A stretch of DNA of 5,026 nucleotides, taken from positions 1 to 5,026 of the forward strand of contig JABGPX010000799.1 of NCBI GenBank assembly GCA_018644745.1. Reading direction: 5' to 3'. This document shows positions 1 to 5,026 of this stretch, piece by piece; within the stretch, counting starts at the first letter, position 1; the number at the start of each line of letters is the position of its first letter. The notes under the pieces were generated by a model. The model made no database searches. It was not told where the DNA came from and saw only the letters and a program-made list of their open reading frames with translations. The position numbers were made by a program, and so were the translations under genes. The DNA is from Spirochaetales bacterium (GTDB taxonomy: Bacteria > Spirochaetota > Spirochaetia > ARS1246).

Positions 1-50
1 CCCGAAGCATGTTGCGGCATGAAACTAGCAAGCTTTGGGGCATTTAGGAT

Positions 51-1550
51 TTATTTCCGGCGAAGGTTCCTGCTCACAACCGAAAGCAGCTCGCTGGATC
101 CAAAGGGTTTCGATAACAAAGGCTGGTAATCTTGCGGAAGATGTCCGGTTAATATGTCGTCTCCTGCGTATCCCGTGATAAAGACAACTCTTATATCAGG
201 AATAATTTCTGACAGAGCATCAAGGAGCTCGGGCCCTGTTACGCGGGGCATTACGACATCGGAGATAACAAGATCGAGTTTCGCGCCTAGTTCCCTTGCC
301 CGGGTTATCCCGACCTCACCATCCTGAGCTTCTTCAACCTCGTAACCCGCCGTTCTGAGAATACCGGCGACATATTCGCGCACCGGCGACTCGTCTTCCA
401 CCAGAAGAATGGTGCCCGATCGCGGCTGCTCATTATCGGATGATCCTGCTTCGCTTACGGGATCTTTTTCACATTGAACGGCGGGAAAATACATTTGAAC
501 GGTGGTGCCTACTCCTGGTGAGCTGACGGCATAGATAAAGCCGTCACTCTGCTTCACAATACCATATGCTGTAGAAAGACCCAGACCGCGACCTTTACCG
601 TGCTCCTTGGTTGTGAAGAAAGGCTCAAAAATATGGGGTAGAACATCCTCATTAATTCCTGCGCCTGTGTCGCGGAACTCAAAAACCACATACCCGCCTT
701 CAGGAATTTCCGGACGCGGAGTGCCGCTGGAATCACCAGACTTCTCCGTCCTAGATGAAACATTGAGTGTACCGCCGTCAGGCATGGCATCCTTCGCATT
801 TGCAGCTAGCTGAATGAACACATGCTCGATCTGCGCGGAATCGGCGACAAAGCATCCCGGCTTGTCATCCCAATCAAACTGTACTTGGATGGAATCATCG
901 GCAAGATACTCGAGATGTGGTCCAACGCGGGCGAGAAACTCAGAGGATGTGACAACCCGGTTATTCAGCACCTGCCTGCGTCCGAATGCAAGAAGCTGTT
1001 TTGTAAGCAAAACCGCTCGTTCCGCAGCCGATCGTATTTCGATTATATCTTCCTGGAAGGGATTGTCCTCCGTCATGGTATTTATGATGAGATCAGAATA
1101 CCCGGTTATCACCGTAAGCAGATTATTGAAATCATGGGCAATCCCTCCCGCAAGCTTACCTACAGCATCCATTCGCTGAGAGTATCGGATTTCCTGCTCG
1201 CGGGCTTTCTGAACTGATATATCTCGACACACGGCAATGAGCAGATCATCTTCACCGGGTTTTGTTCTATAGAGAGTAGTTTCAAACGGTATCGGATGGC
1301 TTCCGCTTTCATGCAGAAAATTCTCGTATATCCGCCGTTCGCCGAGACTGGGAATGACAATGTCCCGTTCACTGCAGAACTCGCCGGGACATGACCCAAG
1401 CAGATCCTCACGGCTGCGTCTGAACATAGACTCAGCGGCTCTGTTCACATCCACGCAAAACCAGGCACCTTCCTGAGCGCGGTAGATAAGAGCCGCCTCG
1501 GCGATCGTTTCAAAAAGTATTTTGCGATCCGGTATGTTGGTATAATTCAT
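51..1550 (-). CDS. PAS-domain hybrid sensor histidine kinase with C-terminal receiver domain
   Basis: Probably a cytosolic two-component sensor that autophosphorylates on His and passes phosphate to its own receiver. No transmembrane segment or signal peptide is visible. Numbered from the ATG at 1550 (499 aa): a PAS-like domain spans about 10-112 and ends in the usual VCRDIS segment. The dimerisation/phosphoacceptor helix carries GGIAHDFNNLL with His139. The ATPase domain has an N box (NAKDAM, Asn251), DTGAGI at 294-299, FEPFFTTK at 308-315 and GKGRGLGLSTAYG from 318. A receiver follows from about 379, with VEDE (Asp386), phosphoacceptor Asp431 in SDVVMP, Thr459 and Lys481. All catalytic residues are present. 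The start is uncertain: the frame stays open upstream with ATGs at 1571 and 1607 and a TTG at 1622, and none has a clear ribosome binding site. I chose 1550 because the PAS domain begins soon after it. No separate response regulator gene is visible, so the downstream partner is unknown. The signal sensed cannot be read from the sequence. Confidence 0.93.
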   Translation of the reverse strand: MNYTNIPDRKILFETIAEAALIYRAQEGAWFCVDVNRAAESMFRRSREDLLGSCPGEFCSERDIVIPSLGERRIYENFLHESGSHPIPFETTLYRTKPGEDDLLIAVCRDISVQKAREQEIRYSQRMDAVGKLAGGIAHDFNNLLTVITGYSDLIINTMTEDNPFQEDIIEIRSAAERAVLLTKQLLAFGRRQVLNNRVVTSSEFLARVGPHLEYLADDSIQVQFDWDDKPGCFVADSAQIEHVFIQLAANAKDAMPDGGTLNVSSRTEKSGDSSGTPRPEIPEGGYVVFEFRDTGAGINEDVLPHIFEPFFTTKEHGKGRGLGLSTAYGIVKQSDGFIYAVSSPGVGTTVQMYFPAVQCEKDPVSEAGSSDNEQPRSGTILLVEDESPVREYVAGILRTAGYEVEEAQDGEVGITRARELGAKLDLVISDVVMPRVTGPELLDALSEIIPDIRVVFITGYAGDDILTGHLPQDYQPLLSKPFGSSELLSVVSRNLRRK

Positions 1551-1635
1551 GGCGTTGCGAAATAGTATCATACAGGGACATCGGTATAAACCGCCGCATG
1601 TAGACATTCGGAATACCCGCAACTACAATATCATT
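1551..1635. promoter_or_regulatory. Divergent intergenic region of kinase and ACT-protein genes
   Basis: These 85 bp separate the kinase ATG (minus, 1550) from the ACT-protein ATG (plus, 1636), so promoters for both should lie here unless they reach into the coding regions. A plus-strand TATAAA at 1585-1590 could be a -10 element giving a leader of about 40 nt for the ACT gene, but nothing resembling TTGACA sits 16-18 bp before it. The minus strand offers TATGAT (1571-1566) or TTTATA (1591-1586) for the kinase, also without a good -35 element. Neither gene has a clear Shine-Dalgarno sequence. The function is inferred from gene arrangement, and the exact elements are guesses. Confidence 0.4.
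1582..1593. repeat. Small inverted repeat, candidate operator (CGGT-N4-ACCG)
   Basis: The sequence CGGTATAAACCG has perfect 4-bp arms around a 4-bp AT core. It lies near the middle of the divergent intergenic region and overlaps the possible -10 elements of both genes. A short palindrome there could be a binding site for a regulator of either gene. Arms this short also occur by chance, so the regulatory role is only a suggestion. Confidence 0.25.
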
Positions 1636-2163
1636 ATGAAAGAGCATGTAGTACTTACGGCATTAGGAAAAGACAGGGTTGGGATAGTTGATGATATCAC
1701 CAACGGCATCCTGGAATCTCAGTGCAATCTCGAAGAAAGCCACATGGCAGTTCTCGGCGGTGAGTTCGCGGCGATACTGCTCGCATCGGGTGAGCCGGAA
1801 ACCATTGCCCGGTTGATCCGTGAAATGCCGGCTCTTGGAGAAAACCTGGACTTGCGCATTGAACTGAAAAGTACCAGTCCGCCTGTTCGCGATACATCGG
1901 CGCGGCCGTATATTCTCGAGTCTGTTTCGCTTGATACCCAAGGTATCGCCCATTCAATTACCAGCCTGCTCAAAAAATATGAGATAAATATTGAAGATCT
2001 TGAAACAGAAACCACCTCTGCACCCTGGACCGGCGCTCCAATGTTCACCATGAAAGCGCGGGTGAATATTCCTTCGTCGATACCTCTCGTTAGGCTTCGC
2101 GACGAAATCGATGAGCTTGCGTCGGAGCAGGATCTCGATATCAAACTATCTCCTGCACCGTAA
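1636..2163 (+). CDS. GcvR-like protein with two ACT domains
   Basis: A 175-aa soluble protein made of two ACT domains, the ligand-binding fold that often senses amino acids. The first (about 1-78) opens with LTALGKDRVGIVDDIT and continues with MAVLGGEFAAILL, the pattern of the glycine cleavage repressor family (GcvR). The second (about 91-172) has LDTQGIAHSITSLL and INIEDLETETTSAPWTGAPMF. There is no DNA-binding domain. In E. coli GcvR acts by binding the activator GcvA, so this protein probably acts through a partner not seen here. Its length is close to that of E. coli GcvR (about 190 aa). I chose the ATG at 1636 because the conserved first strand begins right after it. An in-frame ATG at 1549 would add 29 unconserved-looking residues and run into the kinase start. 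No Shine-Dalgarno sequence precedes either ATG. No glycine-cleavage genes are nearby, so the regulated pathway is unknown and the gcvR symbol is withheld. Confidence 0.87.
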   Translation: MKEHVVLTALGKDRVGIVDDITNGILESQCNLEESHMAVLGGEFAAILLASGEPETIARLIREMPALGENLDLRIELKSTSPPVRDTSARPYILESVSLDTQGIAHSITSLLKKYEINIEDLETETTSAPWTGAPMFTMKARVNIPSSIPLVRLRDEIDELASEQDLDIKLSPAP

Positions 2164-2178
2164 ATTAAGGGCTGTCCT

Positions 2179-2199
2179 AAAAAAGCACTCTGATTGAGC
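2179..2199 (-). terminator. Weak candidate terminator of the GH4 gene
   Basis: Reading the minus strand past the GH4 stop, the sequence gives GCTC, a 5-nt loop, then GAGTGC followed by six T residues (2184-2179). The stem is short and needs a bulge, so this is at best a weak intrinsic terminator. Its position, seven bases after a stop codon in a convergent gap, favours the call. The opposite strand has no T run here, so it would not serve the ACT gene. Confidence 0.25.
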
Positions 2200-2200
2200 C

Positions 2201-2213
2201 AGAAGTTACTTCT
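2201..2213. repeat. Perfect 13-bp palindrome over the GH4 stop codon
   Basis: AGAAGTTACTTCT has perfect 5-bp arms around TTA, and the centre is the GH4 stop codon read from the other strand. As RNA it could fold into a tiny hairpin with a 3-nt loop. It may form part of the 3' end structure together with the imperfect hairpin and T run just beyond it, or it may be chance. Confidence 0.3.
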
Positions 2214-3699
2214 TAAATTTAAACGCCTTAGCCTCTACGTTGAGCCCCTCTTCTTTGTCCGCTCTAAGCTCCGCAACTGATTTGGTTTCCAGGCGGGCAG
2301 CTCCCAGATAGCCGTCGTTTATAGGAATTTTCAAGCCCTTAGCGACGCGGTCTTTTGCCTCGGCGATGGCCTCGCCATACTGAGGTAACCATAACTCCTG
2401 GGCGACGAGGAACTCATCGACCATCTGCCAAATTTCCGGCGGATTGCAAACCGCGCCGGTGAGAGGATCCATCATCATCGCCTGACGCAGAAGGAAATCA
2501 TCACCATTCAGCGCCGCTTGTACGGACATACGCTGGACCGAAATGCTCGCGTTACAGACCGCGGCGGGTCCGAGGGGAAGATCGCCGACTTTGGGAATGT
2601 TCATACCAAGAGCGTCGACATATCCCGGTACCTCAACAACAGCATCATCAGGCAAATTAGTGATGGTACCATTATTTATCACATTGAAATGCCCGCGGTA
2701 GATTCGCCCGGTTTCGAGGCCTTCGATGATGTAAGATCCATGCTCATTGGATCGGCTCTCCGCGTCGTATTTTTCCGGATCTTCCGCCATCCACTGAGGA
2801 AAGTCTTCTTCAAACCAATTTCTTTTTTCCGTACAGACCCGAAGATAGCCGCCTGTTTCACCAAGAATCCAGCCGTCCATCGCTATCCAGTTGTTGATCT
2901 CCTCAGGACGTTTACGATACCAAGGAACATATTCGCTCAGATGGCCATTTGATTCTGTACTGTAATACCCGAACCGTTTGAGCATATCGATGCGCACTCT
3001 CTCTTTTCTCGAGAGCTCTGGATCGCTTTCATAGGCGGCCAGCAGTTTACCGGTCATGTCCTCGCCTTTGTATTGAAGCTTTATGTACCATGTCTGATGA
3101 TTAATCCCGGCACAGATGATATCGAGTTCATCCTTCGGCACCCCGAGGACCTCGGCAATTTGCTTATGACCTCCTTGAACACCATGGCAAAGGCCCACCG
3201 TCGGCACGCCGCCGTAATGATTAGCGGCCCAAGTCAGCATCGCGTTTGGATTACCGTAGTTCAGCATCATCACATCGTCGCGGGCTGCAGCTTTAATGTC
3301 GCGGCAAAGATTCATGATCATTGCAATTCCACGCTGGCCATACATAATTCCGCCTGCACAGAGCGTATCGCCAACACATTGATCGATTCCGTAGCGCAGA
3401 GGAATATCAATGTCAGTTTGAAAGGCCTCAATACCTCCAACCCTTGAGCAGTTGATAACATATTTCGCATCAGTGACGGCTTCTTTCTGATTAAGGGTTC
3501 CGCTTAGGGTAACTCCGTCGCGACCATTCGCCTTTATGTCCCGCTCCACCAGCTGGTACACCATGTCGAGATTCTTCTTGCTGATATCCATGAACATCAG
3601 CTCCACATCCGAAAACTCCGGCACCGTCAGCAGATCCTTTACCAGTTTTCTGGTGAACCCGATGCTGCCCGCTCCGATAAACCCAACCTTAAAACTCAT
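2206..3699 (-). CDS. Glycoside hydrolase family 4 enzyme (alpha-galactosidase/alpha-glucosidase/alpha-glucuronidase type)
   Basis: A 497-aa cytosolic enzyme of the NAD- and divalent-metal-dependent GH4 family, which cleaves glycosides by an oxidation-elimination-addition-reduction route. The Rossmann start is VGFIGAGSIGFTRKLV (5-20), with acidic Asp38 placed to bind NAD ribose. NYGNPNAM lies at 147-154. The substrate-class motif is CHGV (171-174), and Cys171 with His201 (GINHQTW) are the expected metal ligands. SEYVPWY (255-261) holds the probable catalytic-base Tyr257. NEHGSYIIEGL lies at 318-328, and the conserved C-terminal LPLGPAAVCNASI and DPLTGAVCNPPEIW blocks follow. From memory of the family, CN-x-P marks phosphoglycosidases, CHSV alpha-galactosidases, CHEV alpha-galacturonidases and CHG alpha-glucuronidases. 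So an unphosphorylated alpha-glycoside, possibly a glucuronide, is likely, but I would not fix the substrate. The protein is slightly longer than most members (about 440-480 aa), with a charged C-terminal tail. The ATG at 3699 follows a strong AGAGGGG site. The propeller gene lies upstream on the same strand. Confidence 0.93.
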   Translation of the reverse strand: MSFKVGFIGAGSIGFTRKLVKDLLTVPEFSDVELMFMDISKKNLDMVYQLVERDIKANGRDGVTLSGTLNQKEAVTDAKYVINCSRVGGIEAFQTDIDIPLRYGIDQCVGDTLCAGGIMYGQRGIAMIMNLCRDIKAAARDDVMMLNYGNPNAMLTWAANHYGGVPTVGLCHGVQGGHKQIAEVLGVPKDELDIICAGINHQTWYIKLQYKGEDMTGKLLAAYESDPELSRKERVRIDMLKRFGYYSTESNGHLSEYVPWYRKRPEEINNWIAMDGWILGETGGYLRVCTEKRNWFEEDFPQWMAEDPEKYDAESRSNEHGSYIIEGLETGRIYRGHFNVINNGTITNLPDDAVVEVPGYVDALGMNIPKVGDLPLGPAAVCNASISVQRMSVQAALNGDDFLLRQAMMMDPLTGAVCNPPEIWQMVDEFLVAQELWLPQYGEAIAEAKDRVAKGLKIPINDGYLGAARLETKSVAELRADKEEGLNVEAKAFKFKK

Positions 3700-3705
3700 A
3701 AAATA

Positions 3706-3712
3706 CCCCTCT
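3706..3712 (-). promoter_or_regulatory. Ribosome binding site of the GH4 gene
   Basis: AGAGGGG on the minus strand ends 6 nt before the ATG at 3699. It is the only clear Shine-Dalgarno sequence in the window and settles the GH4 start. Confidence 0.75.
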
Positions 3713-3718
3713 ATTCGC

Positions 3719-3732
3719 GCTTGATGCTTGAT
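3719..3732. repeat. Tandem 7-bp direct repeat in the GH4 leader, candidate operator
   Basis: Two perfect adjacent copies of GCTTGAT (ATCAAGC on the minus strand) lie between the TATAAT and the ribosome binding site of the GH4 gene, roughly where transcription would begin. A repressor bound here could block initiation. Whether it is a real operator is inference; two 7-bp copies can also arise by chance. Confidence 0.35.
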
Positions 3733-3740
3733 TACACAGG

Positions 3741-3746
3741 ATTATA
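3741..3746 (-). promoter_or_regulatory. Candidate -10 element of a GH4 promoter
   Basis: A perfect TATAAT on the minus strand, in the 99-bp gap between the propeller stop and the GH4 start. Transcription would begin near 3734, giving a leader of about 35 nt that carries the ribosome binding site. No good -35 hexamer is found 16-18 bp upstream (ATCTTT at 17 bp), so the promoter may be weak or need an activator. The GH4 gene could also be read through from the propeller gene, since no terminator is visible between them. Confidence 0.45.
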
Positions 3747-3798
3747 TGTGACTATCGGTGGAGAAAGATAGGTGGTTGAAACGCCAAGGTTCGGATCA

Positions 3799-5026
3799 TT
3801 AGCCAAATCTCACAATAGTCCGTACATCACTCTCGAGCCGGGTGTATATTCTCCCGCTGCTGTCGATTTCCAGCAAATAGACATCCTCGTCGCACAGTAC
3901 ATCAATAGCTTCGGTAGCCGGATTGAAACGAAAGAGCCGCCATCCTGTTACTCCGTAGACAATCCCATCCGGAGCGATCTTCATAAATGAGATTTGCCAA
4001 CGATAATCTCTGTCCGGATCATGAGGGGCAATTTCGTGGGCCATATCAACCGCTGCGGATATCGGATCATAGATAAAGAAAGTGCTGTCGGCACATCCGG
4101 TTATCCTTCCATCCGAGAGAGCAATCAAACCGCCTATATTTTTCTTGCCATCGAACAGAACCCGGTCAAACAGTATCTCCCCGGATTCAATGTCCATGGC
4201 AAAAAGTGTTCCTGATGAATGAACCGTATGGCTCCCCAGACCGCCGCACACCGTTGTTCCGCCGAAAAGGACACGGGATGAAACCGCGAGAGAAACGATG
4301 CTGCGATTCGGTGAGAAATCGAAGCGTGTTTCGCTGGTTCCTGAAACGATGTCATATAGAGTCAAACCGCCGTCGATCTGTCCGTAATCAGGTATTGATC
4401 CGACAAATAGCCTGCCCTCCGCGGCAATCATCGCAAAGGGGCGATCCTGCCGGTAGTTCACTTTAAGATCGAAAAGCAGTCTGGGGTTTCCGTTTTGCAT
4501 ATCCCAAGGTCCATCCGGATCGTACTCATACACATAAGAACCCGGATATTTCCCGAGGTAAATCTTGCCATTATAGGAAGTGATTCCTTCACATTGACCG
4601 ACTCCTTCATACTGAAACCAACTGCCTGTATTAAGGTCACTCACGATCGTGCCGCCCCGGAGGTATCCGCTTGCATAAAGCATATCATTTGAATCGATAT
4701 GCAGCTGCCGAATCTCAACGGGTTTTTTAGGCAATTTTATATTCCGAAAGGAAAGGCTGCCGGTTTTTGTATCATAATTGTATACGTCCCCGTCGAAACA
4801 GAGCCCTGTTATACATCCATTTTCTAGTTCCACCGGATCACGGACAATTGCATTTATCTGAAAAGGCTCAATGTTCACTTTGCCCGTAATTACATCTACG
4901 CCGACCAGTAGATTCTGATGACCGAAATAAATGGTATTTTCAAGAATTGTTTCGTGAGATTTAGTTTCTTTATTCTCAAAATCAACATCGAGTACCATCT
5001 GCCGGTTATCAAGATCAAATATCATC
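3799..5026 (-). CDS. Beta-propeller repeat protein of unknown function (N-terminus beyond the window)
   Basis: The frame is open to the right edge, so this is the C-terminal part of a longer protein. At least 408 residues are visible, and the ATG at 5025 is probably internal. It consists of repeats of about 40-50 residues, each with a strand pattern followed by an aromatic/Asp-x-x-TG turn, as in WD40-like and PQQ-like propellers. Numbered from that ATG, examples are VDVITGK (43-49), YNYDTKTG (82-89), VSDLNTG (128-134), YVYEYDPDGPW (164-174), LTLYDIVSG (221-229), LFAMDIESG (274-282), FIYDPIS (317-323) and LFRFNPAT (364-371). That is about eight blades' worth. No metal-binding, catalytic or quinone-binding residues stand out, and no signal peptide can be judged because the N-terminus is missing. 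It lies 99 bp upstream of the GH4 gene on the same strand, which hints at a role in carbohydrate use, either binding or a lyase/hydrolase fold. I do not recognise the exact family. Confidence 0.8.
   Translation of the reverse strand, partial: MIFDLDNRQMVLDVDFENKETKSHETILENTIYFGHQNLLVGVDVITGKVNIEPFQINAIVRDPVELENGCITGLCFDGDVYNYDTKTGSLSFRNIKLPKKPVEIRQLHIDSNDMLYASGYLRGGTIVSDLNTGSWFQYEGVGQCEGITSYNGKIYLGKYPGSYVYEYDPDGPWDMQNGNPRLLFDLKVNYRQDRPFAMIAAEGRLFVGSIPDYGQIDGGLTLYDIVSGTSETRFDFSPNRSIVSLAVSSRVLFGGTTVCGGLGSHTVHSSGTLFAMDIESGEILFDRVLFDGKKNIGGLIALSDGRITGCADSTFFIYDPISAAVDMAHEIAPHDPDRDYRWQISFMKIAPDGIVYGVTGWRLFRFNPATEAIDVLCDEDVYLLEIDSSGRIYTRLESDVRTIVRFG

Noticed and set aside
1..50. Possible terminator downstream of the kinase gene
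   Set aside because: The only inverted repeat, CATGT-tgcg-GCATG near 9-22, is short and has no T run after it on the minus strand. No gene is visible in these 50 bases.
822..1217. Plus-strand open frame of 131 codons opposite the kinase gene
   Set aside because: It lies wholly antisense to the conserved kinase core, has no recognisable motif and no ribosome binding site, and is best explained as a shadow of the real gene.
1549..1635. 29-residue N-terminal extension of the ACT protein
   Set aside because: The GcvR-like fold starts at the ATG at 1636. The extra residues look non-conserved and would come from the intergenic region.
1719..2144. Minus-strand open frame of 141 codons opposite the ACT gene
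   Set aside because: It is a serine- and arginine-rich shadow translation with no domain pattern, whereas the plus strand encodes clear ACT domains.
2518..2952. Plus-strand open frame of 144 codons opposite the GH4 gene
   Set aside because: It is antisense to conserved GH4 sequence, and its translation shows no family features.

Overview
The window is a stretch of bacterial chromosome of moderate GC content (around 50% by eye) with four genes, little non-coding DNA, and no RNA gene, CRISPR array or transposase that I can see. The organism cannot be named from the sequence. Environmental-type sensor kinases, a two-ACT-domain regulator and sugar-catabolic genes with a good Shine-Dalgarno site would suit a free-living anaerobe or aquatic saprophyte such as a spirochaete, but that is a weak inference.

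Layout from left to right. Positions 51-1550 (minus) encode a soluble hybrid sensor kinase: a PAS domain, a histidine kinase core and a C-terminal receiver. An 85-bp gap with a small palindrome separates it from a divergent gene at 1636-2163 (plus), a GcvR-like protein of two ACT domains. That gene converges on the next with only 42 bp between stop codons. Positions 2206-3699 (minus) encode a family 4 glycoside hydrolase, an NAD- and metal-dependent enzyme, with CHGV at its substrate-class motif. Upstream of it on the same strand is a 99-bp gap with a perfect TATAAT, a tandem 7-bp repeat and a strong ribosome binding site. Then comes a repeat-rich beta-propeller protein (3799 to the right edge, minus), whose N-terminus lies outside the window.

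There are two functional halves. The left half is regulatory: an orphan kinase/receiver protein next to a probable amino-acid-sensing protein. The right half looks like part of a carbohydrate-use locus, in which the propeller protein and the GH4 enzyme may act on related substrates. The GH4 gene seems able to be transcribed from its own promoter as well as by read-through from the propeller gene. I found no convincing evidence of an undescribed system. The most useful open points are the GH4 substrate class, the identity of the propeller protein, and the two candidate operators.
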